Shown: positions 5,735-15,782 of the stretch, in pieces
Layout: every line of letters starts with the position of its first letter
Position numbering within the stretch: the first letter of the stretch is position 1
Source of the DNA: JANMMJ01 sp964543235
GTDB taxonomy: Bacteria > Pseudomonadota > Alphaproteobacteria > Rhizobiales > Aestuariivirgaceae
DNA length: 25,951 bases
Assembly: GCA_964543235.1 (NCBI GenBank)
Contig: CAZIXE010000047.1
Span: 1-25,951 of the forward strand
Direction of reading: 5' to 3'
Made by a program: the position numbers and the translations under genes
The notes under the pieces: generated by a model
Databases searched by the model: none
The model's input: only the letters and a program-made list of their open reading frames with translations
Told to the model about the DNA's origin: nothing

Positions 5735-7156
5735 TCACAGTGAGTTGAGAAACGCGATCAGCGCATCGCGTTCGTCGCGGCTGGCGTGGCGGAACGCTTC
5801 TCTCGCGGCCTCCGCCTCGCCGCCATGCCAGAGGATGGCTTCGGCCGGACCCCTGGCGCGGCCGTCATGGAGGAGATTGTGATGGCCGTTGACGGTAGGG
5901 ATGAGGCCGAGACCCCACAGCGGCGGGGTGCGCCACTCGCTTCCCGAGGCCGCGAAATCCGGGCGGCCATCGGCCAGGCCGTCGCCCATGTCGTGCAGCA
6001 GGAGATCCGTGAACGGATGGATGAGCTGTCCGGAGAGCTGCGGGAAACCGTCGATGGCGCCGGTCCTGAGCGAGGTCAGGTGGCAGGCGGCGCAGCCGAA
6101 GCGGCGAAACAGCGCCTCGCCCTTCTTGACTTGCGTATCATGCGCACGGCGCTGCGCAGGTACGGCCAGGGTCATCGTATAGAGGGTGAGCTTTTGCAGG
6201 AACACCTCGCTCAGCTCAGGCGTGCCGCCGGTCGCCGCCGCCCGGCAGGCGGTCTGCGGCGCGGTGCAGTTCTCGCCGGGAAAGACCGGCGTCGTGAGGC
6301 CGATGTCGCCGCGGGCGGCCGCGGCATTCTGCTGGCGCAGGTTTGGCTGGTTGGCCTTCCAGCCAAAGCGGCCGGGACCCAGGGCCTGCGCCTCGACATC
6401 CCAGACGCGATTGACCCTGCCGGAGATGCCATCGCCGTCGCGGTCGCCGGGATCGGCGAGGGCTTCGAGCGTCGCTGCCGGAACCGCCTGCAGCAGCCCC
6501 AGGCCGATCATGGCCGGGGCGATGCGGGGCGACAGCATTGTGTCGCTGCCCAGCTCGCCATGGGCAAGTCCGGTGATGGCGTAGCGCGGCATTCGCAGCG
6601 CGTAGGGCGTGCCATCGGCAAAGGACCCGGCGACCTCCCGATAGCGGATATGCAGGCGGCCCTCCGGGTGCTGGCCGAGCGTGGCGCGCTCGCTCAACTG
6701 GTCGCCATAGGCGGGATGCGGGTTGGGACCGCCATGCGGGCCGTTGCCGGGGACCGACAAGCGGATCAGCATCGAGTCCATCGGCCCGTCGCCATCGGCG
6801 GGCGGGCTGCCGCGCCCGTCATGGGTGTGACAGCCGGAACAGGAGACGCGGTTGAACAGCGGTCCCAGACCATCGAAAGCCTTGACCGAACCGGGCGCCT
6901 CGACCCAGTTGGTATTGAACAGGCGATTGCCGAAGGAGAAGGGGCGCTGGTGGGCCTTGGGGCTGTTCGGCATCTGCAGCTTGAAGGCATCCCGGCCGCT
7001 CACCGGCCGCGTGCCGGCGCCGCCCAGGTCCGGTGTCAGGGGAATGGCCAGCAATTCATCGCGCAGCGAGGCCGTGCCCGCGCCGGCTGCGAGAATGGCA
7101 AGGCTGGCACCCGCCAGGGCGAGGGCACCAGCCAGGGCTATTCGCAGAAGCGTCAT
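5735..7156 (-). CDS. Di-heme oxidoreductase (DUF1111 family)
   Basis: A 473-residue exported protein. The N-terminus (MTLLRIALAGALALAGASLAILAAGA) is a signal peptide or anchor. Two c-type heme motifs are visible: CSGCH at 106-110 and CAACH at about 355-359. The family resembles MauG/cytochrome c peroxidase-type proteins and often occurs beside imelysin genes in iron-regulated clusters. Its ATG lies two bases after the imelysin stop, so it is the second gene of that operon and probably translationally coupled. Role: periplasmic redox step associated with iron acquisition; the substrate is not known. It meets the 5041 gene tail to tail. Confidence 0.85.
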   Translation of the reverse strand: MTLLRIALAGALALAGASLAILAAGAGTASLRDELLAIPLTPDLGGAGTRPVSGRDAFKLQMPNSPKAHQRPFSFGNRLFNTNWVEAPGSVKAFDGLGPLFNRVSCSGCHTHDGRGSPPADGDGPMDSMLIRLSVPGNGPHGGPNPHPAYGDQLSERATLGQHPEGRLHIRYREVAGSFADGTPYALRMPRYAITGLAHGELGSDTMLSPRIAPAMIGLGLLQAVPAATLEALADPGDRDGDGISGRVNRVWDVEAQALGPGRFGWKANQPNLRQQNAAAARGDIGLTTPVFPGENCTAPQTACRAAATGGTPELSEVFLQKLTLYTMTLAVPAQRRAHDTQVKKGEALFRRFGCAACHLTSLRTGAIDGFPQLSGQLIHPFTDLLLHDMGDGLADGRPDFAASGSEWRTPPLWGLGLIPTVNGHHNLLHDGRARGPAEAILWHGGEAEAAREAFRHASRDERDALIAFLNSL

Positions 7157-7158
7157 GC

Positions 7159-8448
7159 TCAGCCGGAGGGGATCAGCACGAGAACACCGAGCCGGTTACC
7201 GGCTTCGACCAGGCCGGCGCCGAGCGCCTGCAGGGCGGTGACTGCCTGCTCGGCGGCCTGGCGGGCCGGGCTGTCCTTGGGTGCCGCCAGGACCTGGTCC
7301 CACGGGTCGCCCAAGGCGGCGATCCTGGCCTCGGCATCCTTGAGCAGGGCATCGACGTGATCGGCAGCGGCGGGATCGAGCTTGCGTACGAGTTCGTCGA
7401 GACCGGGGCGCTGCACGCCGTCGCTGTCGCCGGTCCAGACCTGGCGGATACCTGCGAGGTCATAGACGAAGTCCTGCTTGGTCGTGTCGGAGAAGCAGGA
7501 ATGCTCGTCCTCCTGGTCGCCCGAATCGAGGGCAACGGCAAGGCGCTCGGACATGAATTCGAAGCCGGCCAGCACGGCCATGCCGTTCACCATCCTGCCG
7601 ATCGCCTCGCGCGGCGGCATGGCCTTGAGCCTGGCGGCGTAGCTTTGAGGGTCGCCGCCATCCCAGGCTTCGGCGAGCTCCTCGAGTTCCTCGACGAGTT
7701 CATCCGTGACGAGTTCGAGATATTTGCGGCGGCGGTCGTTGTTGTCCTTGCCGGCAATATAATCCGTGTAGGGACGATTGCCCGGGCCGGCGGCCGAGAG
7801 ATCCTGGCCCCAGAGCAGGAACTCGATAGCATGCCAGCCGGTGGTGACATCGGCCTCATCCTGCTTCTGGTTCAGTTTCTCGAGAGACTCGATGTCGATG
7901 CCGAAGGCGGGATCGTTGACAAGGCCGGCATCGGGCTTGCCCTCGACATAGTCGATATAGGCCTCATTGAGCGGCCAGGCATTGAGAGCCCCTTCGACGT
8001 CCTCGATGGGGCCATCGTAAAAACGGAAAGCTTCAGTCTTGAGATAGGCGGGCCGGGCCGCGATCCAGGCCTGCCGGGCGGCCGCAAGAGTCTCCGCCGA
8101 GGGTGCGGCGAGAAAGGCCGCAATGGCCTCCCGCATGGCGCCGGCATCGGCCGCGGCCTGCCGGTAGCTCTTCCGTACCAGGTCGATATAGGCGCCGATC
8201 TGCGGCCCCGCGTCGTAGTTGAAGGCATCGGGATCGTTCGAGGACAGCGCGTAGGTCGAAACGCCGGCGCCGCCCCCTTCACCCCCTTCTCCACCCTCGC
8301 CCCCTTCGCCAGCCTCGCCGGCCACAAGGTGGACGGGCGGTGGCACATGCGGCTGGGCCATGGGTCCGAGCCCGGCGGCGCTGGCTATCGCGGTGCCGCC
8401 GATGGCCGCCAGGCCAAGGGTTGTCCATGTCTTGATTTGCTTTGTCAT
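7159..8448 (-). CDS. Imelysin-family periplasmic protein (IrpA-like)
   Basis: A 429-residue protein with a signal peptide (MTKQIKTWTTLGLAAIGGTAIASAAG). It carries the imelysin GxHxxE motif as GWHAIEF (G204, H206, E209) followed by LLWGQDL, and downstream NNDRRRKYL and helical repeats. Imelysins are exported iron-regulated proteins; peptidase activity has not held up and a metal-related role is favoured. Between the signal peptide and the domain lies an unusual Gly/Glu run, GEGGEGGEGGEGG at about residues 49-61. The first gene of an operon with the di-heme oxidoreductase. ATG 8448 has GGGGATCGCC just before it. Confidence 0.88.
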   Translation of the reverse strand: MTKQIKTWTTLGLAAIGGTAIASAAGLGPMAQPHVPPPVHLVAGEAGEGGEGGEGGEGGGAGVSTYALSSNDPDAFNYDAGPQIGAYIDLVRKSYRQAAADAGAMREAIAAFLAAPSAETLAAARQAWIAARPAYLKTEAFRFYDGPIEDVEGALNAWPLNEAYIDYVEGKPDAGLVNDPAFGIDIESLEKLNQKQDEADVTTGWHAIEFLLWGQDLSAAGPGNRPYTDYIAGKDNNDRRRKYLELVTDELVEELEELAEAWDGGDPQSYAARLKAMPPREAIGRMVNGMAVLAGFEFMSERLAVALDSGDQEDEHSCFSDTTKQDFVYDLAGIRQVWTGDSDGVQRPGLDELVRKLDPAAADHVDALLKDAEARIAALGDPWDQVLAAPKDSPARQAAEQAVTALQALGAGLVEAGNRLGVLVLIPSG

Positions 8449-8469
8449 TGGCGATCCCCATTCCCGATC

Positions 8470-8485
8470 AATTTGGTCGGTTTAT
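8470..8485. promoter_or_regulatory. Candidate iron-type operator, imelysin side
   Basis: AATTTGGTCGGTTTAT, 13 of 15 positions shared with a second copy at 8518-8532. On the minus strand it overlaps the place where the imelysin -10 would fall if TTGCAG upstream is the -35. It lies 22-37 bases before the imelysin ATG. Confidence 0.45.
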
Positions 8486-8493
8486 CATTGCGG

Positions 8494-8532
8494 TTGACCG
8501 GCTGCAATAGCCGACTTAATTGGTCGGATTAT
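8494..8532 (+). promoter_or_regulatory. piuC-like promoter with overlapping operator copy
   Basis: TTGACC at 8494-8499, 17 bases, TAATTG at 8517-8522. The operator copy AATTGGTCGGATTAT (8518-8532) covers the -10 and the start region, consistent with repression. I do not assign the regulator; iron-responsive Rrf2-type proteins (RirA or IscR) are candidates from context. Confidence 0.5.
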
Positions 8533-8548
8533 TTGGGGGAGTGAGCCC

Positions 8549-9211
8549 ATGGCGCTACAGATTGCAGAAATCCTGACGCGACAACAGGTTACGGAGCTGC
8601 GTGCGGCGCTCGCGGCGGCGGAGGCAGGCTTCGTCTCCGGCAAGGCGACAGCCGGCTGGTATGCGCGCGATGTCAAGAACAATGACCAGGCCAGCGGTCC
8701 GGCCGCCGAAAAGGCGCTGGCGCTGGCGCGCGAGGCGCTCTTGAAGCATCCGGTATTTGCGGCGGCGGCGCGGCCCAAGGCCTTCGTCAGGATGCTGGTG
8801 TCGCGCTACCGGCCCGGCATGTCCTACGGCACCCATGTCGACTCGGCGCTGATGGAGGGGCAGCGCACGGATCTCTCCTTCACCCTCTTCCTGTCGGAGC
8901 CCGAAAGCTATGAGGGCGGCGAACTGGTGATCGAGGAGAATGACGGCGACACTGCCATCAAGCTCGCAGCCGGCAGCGCGGTGCTCTATCCCACCACCAA
9001 TCTGCACCGGGTGGCGGAAGTCACCAGCGGCGAGCGGCTGGCGATCGTCGGCTGGGTCAGGAGCTTCATCCGCAGCGCCGAGCAGCGCGAGATGCTGTTC
9101 GAGCTCGACCAGACGGTGGCGAGCCTGCACGAACTCAACATCGACCGGCGGGTGCTCGACCGGGTGTTCCGGGTGCGCAACCAGCTGACGCGCATGTGGG
9201 CGGAGGACTGA
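8549..9211 (+). CDS. Fe(II)/2-oxoglutarate dioxygenase, PKHD-type (PiuC/YbiX family)
   Basis: A 220-residue protein. The iron-binding facial triad is visible as H96-x-D98 in YGTHVDSALM and H153 in NLHRVAEV; R163 in SGERLAIVGW is in the expected place for 2-oxoglutarate binding. PiuC/YbiX proteins are cytoplasmic hydroxylases whose genes are often found with TonB-dependent siderophore receptors and are iron-repressed. The ATG at 8549 has GGGGGAG seven bases upstream. It is divergent from the imelysin operon and shares its control region, which supports a joint response to iron. Confidence 0.9.
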   Translation: MALQIAEILTRQQVTELRAALAAAEAGFVSGKATAGWYARDVKNNDQASGPAAEKALALAREALLKHPVFAAAARPKAFVRMLVSRYRPGMSYGTHVDSALMEGQRTDLSFTLFLSEPESYEGGELVIEENDGDTAIKLAAGSAVLYPTTNLHRVAEVTSGERLAIVGWVRSFIRSAEQREMLFELDQTVASLHELNIDRRVLDRVFRVRNQLTRMWAED

Positions 9212-9285
9212 AAGTCCTCCCCACCCGCCACGCAATCGTCTAGATTGCTTGTCAAGGGTGCGCGCGGGGGAGGCGGCGAGAATTC

Positions 9286-10323
9286 ATGAGTGAAATGCAG
9301 GAGCAGGCAGTCCTCGAAAAACCCAAGGTCTATCTGGTCAGGATGCTGGTGTTCACGCTGGTGGTGGCAATCGTCGTTGCAGTCCTGTTTCCCTTCATCC
9401 AGCGGGCGTTTTTCGCCAATCCCGCCCTCAATGGCATCATCATCGGCGCGCTGGTGCTGGGCGTGCTCTATTCCTACCGCATGGTGTGGCGGCTGTGGCC
9501 CGAAGTGAACTGGGTCAACCATTTCCGGGTGGCCGATCCGGGCCTCGAGATTCCCTACCGGCCGACGCTCCTCGCCCCCATGGCGACGATGCTGCGCGAC
9601 CGCCAGGGGCGCACGATCCTGTCGCCGACCTCGATGCGCTCGCTGCTCGATTCGATCGCCTCGCGGCTCGACGAGGCGCGCGACATCTCGCGCTATCTGG
9701 TGGCGCTGCTGATCTTCCTCGGCCTGCTCGGCACATTCTGGGGCCTGCTCGAGACGGTGACGTCGATCGGCGATGCGATCCGCTCGCTCGACATTTCCTC
9801 GACGCAGTCCTCGACGGTGTTCGAGGAACTCAAGACGGGCCTGCAGGCGCCGCTGGCCGGCATGGGCCTGTCATTCTCGTCGTCGCTGTTCGGCCTTGCC
9901 GGCTCGCTGATCCTCGGCTTCCTCGACCTCCAGGCCAGCCAGGCGCAGAACCGCTTCTACAATGAACTGGAAAACTGGCTGTCCTCGATCACCGACATCG
10001 CGGCGGGCGAAGGCGGCGCCATGTCGGTGCCGGCCTATCTCAGGCTTGATGTCCAGAACCTGCAGCGCGGCATGGAACGGGTGACCAAGCTCCTCGAATC
10101 GGGTGGCGGCCATGGCGTCAGCGGCTCTTCCGCCGATGCCGAAGCGATGGACAAGCTCGCCGATGCGGTGGCAAGCCTCGTCACCCAGATGCGCGACGAA
10201 CAGAAGATGGTGCGGCAATGGGCGCAGTCGCAGCAGGTCCAGCAGAACGAGATCCAGCGGCTCTTGATCCGCATGACGGGCGGCATGCCGGCGCGCGGCT
10301 CGCGCATGCGGGCGGACGAGTAG
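9286..10323 (+). CDS. MotA/TolQ/ExbB-like proton channel protein
   Basis: A 345-residue inner-membrane protein with four predicted membrane segments: about 16-38, 47-66, 136-157 and 193-217. The last two (LLIFLGLLGTFWGLLETV and GMGLSFSSSLFGLAGSLILGF) form the MotA/ExbB core that carries the proton path. A cytoplasmic loop of about 70 residues lies between segments 2 and 3, and the C-terminus (about 250-345) is helical and ends in a basic tail. It is followed after 6 bases by the MotB/OmpA-like partner. No flagellar genes are nearby, so a cell-envelope motor is likelier than a flagellar stator. Confidence 0.85.
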   Translation: MSEMQEQAVLEKPKVYLVRMLVFTLVVAIVVAVLFPFIQRAFFANPALNGIIIGALVLGVLYSYRMVWRLWPEVNWVNHFRVADPGLEIPYRPTLLAPMATMLRDRQGRTILSPTSMRSLLDSIASRLDEARDISRYLVALLIFLGLLGTFWGLLETVTSIGDAIRSLDISSTQSSTVFEELKTGLQAPLAGMGLSFSSSLFGLAGSLILGFLDLQASQAQNRFYNELENWLSSITDIAAGEGGAMSVPAYLRLDVQNLQRGMERVTKLLESGGGHGVSGSSADAEAMDKLADAVASLVTQMRDEQKMVRQWAQSQQVQQNEIQRLLIRMTGGMPARGSRMRADE

Positions 10324-10329
10324 CGGCCC

Positions 10330-11341
10330 ATGGCAACGCCCCTGTCGCGCCGGCGGCGCAGTGAAGACTCGCCTTACTGGCCGGGCTTCGTCGATGCCAT
10401 GGCGCAGCTTCTCCTGGTCATCACCTTTCTGCTGTCGGTGTTCATGGTCGCGCAGTTCCTGCTGGCCCGCGAGATTTCGGGACAGGACAGCGCACTCGGC
10501 CAGCTGCGCTCGCAGATCGCCGAACTCACCGAACTCCTGGCGCTGGAAAAATCGGCCAAGGCCGAGGTCGAGGCGACGCTGGCGGCACTGACCGACGATC
10601 TCAATGCGGAAAAGAGCAAGAATGCCGATCTCAGCGCGCTCCTGGCGAGCGAAAGCGAGAAGCGGGCAGGGGCCGGCTCAGAACTGTCGGGCTTGCGAAC
10701 GGCGCTCGACCGCGAGAAGTCGATCTCCTCGGAAGCCCTGGCCAAGGTCGAACTGCTCAACCAGCAGATCGCGGCGCTACGGCGGCAGATCTCGGCACTG
10801 GCGGGTCTGCTCGAGGATTCCGAGCGCCGCAACAAGGAATCGAACGCGCAGATCGCCGATCTCGGCAAGCGGCTCAATTCGGCCCTGGCGCAGCGCGTGC
10901 AGGAACTGTCGCGGTATCGCTCGGAGTTCTTCGGCAGGCTCCGGCAGATCCTGAGCCAGCGTTCCGACATCCTGGTGGTGGGCGACCGGTTCGTGTTCCA
11001 ATCGGAAGTGCTGTTCGCCAAGGGGGCCGCCGATCTCAACGAGGCCGGCCGGCTCGAGATGGACAAGCTGGCGGAGGCGCTGCTGCAGCTCGAAAAAGAG
11101 ATCCCGACCGATATCGCCTGGGTGCTCCGGGTTGACGGGCACACCGACACCGATCCCATCGCCTCGGCGCAGTTCAAATCGAACTGGGAACTGTCGGCGG
11201 CGCGCTCCATTGCCGTCGTCAACTACCTCATTGCCAAGGGGGTGCAGCCGACACATCTGGTGGCCGCCGGTTTCGGCGAGTACCAGCCGCTCGATCCCGC
11301 CGACACCGAAGATGCCAAGAGCCGCAACCGCCGCATCGAAC

Positions 11342-11361
<20 letters not shown>
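10330..11361 (+). CDS. MotB/OmpA-like peptidoglycan-binding partner
   Basis: A 343-residue protein with one N-terminal membrane helix (about 22-46) that holds a conserved Asp at its start (PYWPGFVDAMAQ, D22), the proton-binding site in MotB-type proteins. A long coiled coil follows (about 50-200). The C-terminal OmpA-like domain (about 215-343) contains VDGHTDTDPI and SAARSIAVVNYLI, and NRRIELKL at the end. It should pair with the 9286 product as the ion-driven stator-like complex anchored to peptidoglycan. Its last 20 bases overlap the 3' end of the convergent ABC transporter gene. Confidence 0.88.
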
Positions 11362-13138
<1,777 letters not shown>

Positions 13139-13159
13139 TTCCAGTTGATTCAGGCGGAC

Positions 13160-13188
13160 TTGCGGTCGTTGGGGGGTTCCTGTATAGA
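13160..13188 (+). promoter_or_regulatory. rpmE promoter
   Basis: TTGCGG at 13160-13165, 17 bases, TATAGA at 13183-13188. The -10 sits between GGGGGG (13171-13176) and CCCCCC (13191-13196), an inverted repeat that could form in DNA or be a binding site. It leaves a leader of about 60 bases before rpmE. Confidence 0.55.
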
Positions 13189-13257
13189 CGCCCCCCGAAG
13201 CCAGACAAGATGTCAGCGAGACGCGCGGCCTGGCGGCCGTTATGAGAGACTTACGCC

Positions 13258-13479
13258 ATGAAGAGCAATATTCATCCCGACTATCACCTGATCAATGTGG
13301 TGATGACCGACGGCACCAGGTTCCAGACCCGTTCGACCTGGGGCAAGGAGGGCGATACGCTGAGCCTCGATATCGATCCGAAGTCGCATCCGGCCTGGAC
13401 CGGGGGGCAGCAGCAGATCGTCGACCGCGGCGGCCGGGTCTCCAAGTTCAACCAGAAATTCGGCTTCCTGAACAAGTGA
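13258..13479 (+). CDS. rpmE: Ribosomal protein bL31
   Basis: A 73-residue protein: MKSNIHPDYHLINVVMTDGT, then TRSTWGKEGDTLSLDID, SHPAWTGGQQ and GGRVSKFNQKFGFL, a full match to bL31. It has no cysteine pair, so it is the zinc-free form usual in alphaproteobacteria. It is single, with its own promoter, and divergent from the ABC exporter. Confidence 0.96.
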   Translation: MKSNIHPDYHLINVVMTDGTRFQTRSTWGKEGDTLSLDIDPKSHPAWTGGQQQIVDRGGRVSKFNQKFGFLNK

Positions 13480-13561
13480 AAAAGCGGGCGAGATTGACCT
13501 TCGGGTTACGTCGTGTTCTTGGCGCGTGTGGTTCCATGTTTCTCGACAGGTGAGTCAAGTC

Positions 13562-13765
13562 ATGAGGTTCAAGGCAATTGTACATGAGGCGGAAGAAGGC
13601 GGATTCTGGGCCGAAGTTCCTGCCATTCCCGGCTGCGCCACGCAGGGCGAATCGATGGAAGAACTCATCGCTAATCTGCGCGAGGCAATTGAGGGCTGTC
13701 TTTCCGTCGAAATTTCGCCGCCGCAGCCGGACGCGAAACAGCGTGTCCTCGAAATTGCGATGTGA
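13562..13765 (+). CDS. hicB: HicB antitoxin
   Basis: A 67-residue protein with the HicB fold: MRFKAIVHEAEEGGFWAEVPAIPGCATQGESMEELIANLREAIEGCL, the degenerate RNase-H-like core of the family. The C-terminal part is short and has no HTH or ribbon-helix-helix. ATG 13562 follows GGTGAG. The order is hicB then hicA, with the HicA start overlapping its stop. It lies 82 bases after rpmE and may be read through from it. Confidence 0.85.
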   Translation: MRFKAIVHEAEEGGFWAEVPAIPGCATQGESMEELIANLREAIEGCLSVEISPPQPDAKQRVLEIAM

Positions 13766-13968
13766 AAGAGATCTCCGGAAAGCACCTTGCTCGAATCGTC
13801 GAACGCAGGGGCTGGCGACTATTGCGCGTGAGCGGCAGCCACCACGTTTATGGCAAAGACGGTAGCATCGTCAGGCTTTCCATTCCCATTCATGCGAATC
13901 GGCCGCTCAAGCGGGGTTTGCTCCTGCACCTGATGAGGCTCGCCGACCTCTCGGAGTCCGATTTGTAA
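13762..13968 (+). CDS. hicA: HicA toxin (mRNA interferase)
   Basis: A 68-residue protein starting at GTG 13762, overlapping the hicB stop (GTGA). It has the HicA dsRBD-like fold with the catalytic histidine in VSGSHHVYGKDG and the basic strand PIHANRPLKRGLL. HicA cleaves mRNA and is held by HicB. Complete. The 165 bases up to the next gene (13969-14133) show no gene or site that I can support. Confidence 0.85.
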   Translation: MKEISGKHLARIVERRGWRLLRVSGSHHVYGKDGSIVRLSIPIHANRPLKRGLLLHLMRLADLSESDL

Positions 13969-14133
13969 GGCACGAGCCCCGAAGTGGTCCTTTTCCTACC
14001 ATTGCGAGGATGTGGACCTGTTTCGGATTGGACACGGATAGCGCGCCGGCAGGGGTCGATCTGATGACGCTTGAAACCGTTGCCCTGCCCCTCGCTGGAC
14101 CGAAGGCGGCCTCAACGGCAGGAGTAGTGGGCC

Positions 14134-15033
14134 TCAGTCGTTCTTCATCACCATGCAGGCGCCGCCAAGCGCCTGCAACTTGCTGCACAGGGTGTCGGCC
14201 TCGGCGCGGCTGTCGGTGCCGACCATCACGCTCACCATGCGGCGCGAACCCATCGACAGATTCTTCTTGCGGGCAACATACGGCCTGGCATTGCCGAGCA
14301 GCGAAGGATAGCGGCTCTTGATGCGCTGAAAGGCCTGAAGTGCCCGCGCTTGCGAGAAGCCGCCGGAGAGCACGACGCCCCAGGGCTTGCGCGGCGCGCG
14401 CTCGACCGGAGGCGAGGGGTTCAGCTGGCGATTGACCAGCTTGACGCAGGAATCCTGAAAGTCGCGGTCCTCGCCGATCGGCGGAATGTCATGGGCGGCG
14501 GTGCGGTCGGTCCAGTCGTCGGCGGGCCTGCCGGTCACGAACAGCACATAGTCCTGGGTCTCGAAGGGCAACTGCCCCTTGCCCCGCAGCCAGTTGCTGA
14601 CCGCCCCGGCACCGGCATTGTAACCCGCCGCGGCAAGGCCGAGATTGCCGAAGTCACGTTTGAGATCGGCGAGGAAGTGGGCCGAGGCGGGCAGCGCCTT
14701 GTGGGGAGCGAAGGGATCGTCAAGGCCGCGCAACTTCGCGGTGTAGGGCATGAACTGGGCAATGCCCTCGGCCCCTACGGGGCTCACGGCATTGGGATCA
14801 AAGAGGCTCTCGCGCCAGATCAGGCGGGCGAAGAACTGCAGGGGCAGGCCGCGGTATTCCGCCTCGCGGCCGATGATGGCGCAAACGTCCTCGGCGAAAT
14901 GCTGCTTGCGCACCGGGCCGGGCAGGGTACGCAGCGGATCGAGACCGCCGGCCAGGCGCGGCGGCGGCACGGCTTCGACCGTGCCAGCCGTGCCAAAACA
15001 GAACAACGCCACAAGAAGTACAGTCTTCCGCAA
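14134..15033 (-). CDS. Lytic transglycosylase (SLT) with C-terminal SPOR domain
   Basis: A 299-residue periplasmic protein. Signal peptide MRKTVLLVALFCFGTAGTVEA, then the SLT domain: catalytic Glu E75 in IWRESLFDP, GAEGIAQFMP at 88-96, and the AAAGYNAGAGAV motif near 134-145. The last ~85 residues (WGVVLSGGFSQARAL... to ALGGACMVMK) match a SPOR domain, which binds denuded septal glycan. So a septal or remodelling role is likely. The start is TTG 15033: it gives a proper signal peptide, and no upstream ATG exists. A hairpin sits 3 bases before this TTG and contains the only purine-rich ribosome site. Confidence 0.85.
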   Translation of the reverse strand: MRKTVLLVALFCFGTAGTVEAVPPPRLAGGLDPLRTLPGPVRKQHFAEDVCAIIGREAEYRGLPLQFFARLIWRESLFDPNAVSPVGAEGIAQFMPYTAKLRGLDDPFAPHKALPASAHFLADLKRDFGNLGLAAAGYNAGAGAVSNWLRGKGQLPFETQDYVLFVTGRPADDWTDRTAAHDIPPIGEDRDFQDSCVKLVNRQLNPSPPVERAPRKPWGVVLSGGFSQARALQAFQRIKSRYPSLLGNARPYVARKKNLSMGSRRMVSVMVGTDSRAEADTLCSKLQALGGACMVMKND

Positions 15034-15036
15034 TTG

Positions 15037-15063
15037 GGACCCCGCCGCCAGAACTCGGGGTCC
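15037..15063 (-). promoter_or_regulatory. Hairpin over the SLT ribosome binding site
   Basis: GGACCCCG (15037-15044) and CGGGGTCC (15056-15063) form a perfect 8-pair stem with an 11-base loop. On the minus-strand RNA it ends three bases before the TTG start and takes up the GGCGGGG. There is no T run, so it is not a normal terminator of rcdA. Confidence 0.45.
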
Positions 15064-15098
15064 TTATAAGGGCAAATCTGGCGAAATTGGTGAGGGCC

Positions 15099-15623
15099 TC
15101 AGGTGGCGGCCTTGAAAACCTGGGCGAGGCGGTCAAGCTGGTGTGAGACAGGGCTTGCCTGGGCGCTCTTGGCAGCAAGCATGGCATCGAGGGTCTGGAT
15201 GCGCTCGTGCAGGCGCAGCGAGCGGCCGACCAGTGACTTGAGACCCTCGGGCAACTGCTCCGAACCGCTCAGCGGGTGGCCTGCGCCAATGTCGCCGAGG
15301 CTGATGCGGTGCTTTTCCTTGCGGGCTTCCTCGATCGACAATTCTCCCGCCGAAACAGCGCGTTGCAGGAGGAGCCAGGAAGCGAGCTGCATCAGGCGGG
15401 TGGTCAGCCGCATGCTTTCGGTGGCATAGGCGATGGCGCCGTGGCGGTCGAGCAGCTTGGCGTCCTGGCGGCCGGGGCCGTCAAGATAGTTGGCGGTCTC
15501 CTCGACCAGCCCCATGCCTTCCTTGAATACCTTCTCGAATTGCTCGGAAGCGGTGAAGCGGCTGAAGAAGTCGACAAGAGCTTCGCCGTTCTGGTTTGTT
15601 CTTTTTCCGAAGATCGCCGTCAT
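15099..15623 (-). CDS. rcdA: RcdA-type protease adaptor (DUF1465)
   Basis: A 174-residue helical protein. The stretches SEQFEKVFKEGMGLVEETANYLDGPGR, LLDRHGAIAYATESMRLTTRLMQLASWLLLQRAV and LIERIQTLDAML-like (RLHERIQTLDAML) are characteristic of DUF1465. In Caulobacter, RcdA is the adaptor that helps CpdR and ClpXP degrade CtrA. ATG 15623. It is followed on the same strand by the SLT gene 65 bases later. A candidate promoter TTGACC-N17-CATGAT lies upstream. Family certain; cell-cycle function inferred from the relative. Confidence 0.85.
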   Translation of the reverse strand: MTAIFGKRTNQNGEALVDFFSRFTASEQFEKVFKEGMGLVEETANYLDGPGRQDAKLLDRHGAIAYATESMRLTTRLMQLASWLLLQRAVSAGELSIEEARKEKHRISLGDIGAGHPLSGSEQLPEGLKSLVGRSLRLHERIQTLDAMLAAKSAQASPVSHQLDRLAQVFKAAT

Positions 15624-15676
15624 ACGCCTAACCTCTTGCCGCGCATTTAAAACAAACTTGATACAGCGGCAGCGGG

Positions 15677-15705
15677 ATCATGAAGCCTGGCTCATTTCCG
15701 GTCAA
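15677..15705 (-). promoter_or_regulatory. Candidate rcdA promoter
   Basis: TTGACC (15705-15700), 17 bases, CATGAT (15682-15677), giving a leader of about 45 bases. It lies between exact inverted copies of GCGGCAGC (15666-15673 and 15711-15718). Confidence 0.35.
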
Positions 15706-15754
15706 GTTCTGCTGCCGCCGCAGGCCGCATTTTCTGTGGAGCAAGAGCGATGCC

Positions 15755-15782
15755 AAAAAAAGAGCCGCACAAGGCGGCTCTC
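15755..15782 (-). terminator. Intrinsic terminator, minus strand
   Basis: On the minus strand AGAGCCGC, loop CTTGT, GCGGCTCT, then seven T. A perfect 8-pair stem with a full T run (plus-strand A run at 15755-15761). It ends a minus-strand transcript that does not include rcdA, which starts 130 bases further on. Confidence 0.85.

Noticed and set aside
5786..7360. Long plus-strand frame opposite the di-heme oxidoreductase
   Set aside because: It is the mirror of a gene with clear heme motifs; its translation is Arg/Gly/Ala-rich and matches no family.
8272..8320. CRISPR or minisatellite
   Set aside because: It is an in-frame Gly/Glu codon repeat inside the imelysin gene, without spacers.
13969..14133. 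Small gene in the gap after hicA
   Set aside because: Short frames on both strands have no ribosome site and no recognisable sequence.
15588..15601. Second LexA box near the rcdA start (GTTC...GTTC)
   Set aside because: The gap is six bases, not seven, and it lies inside the coding sequence.
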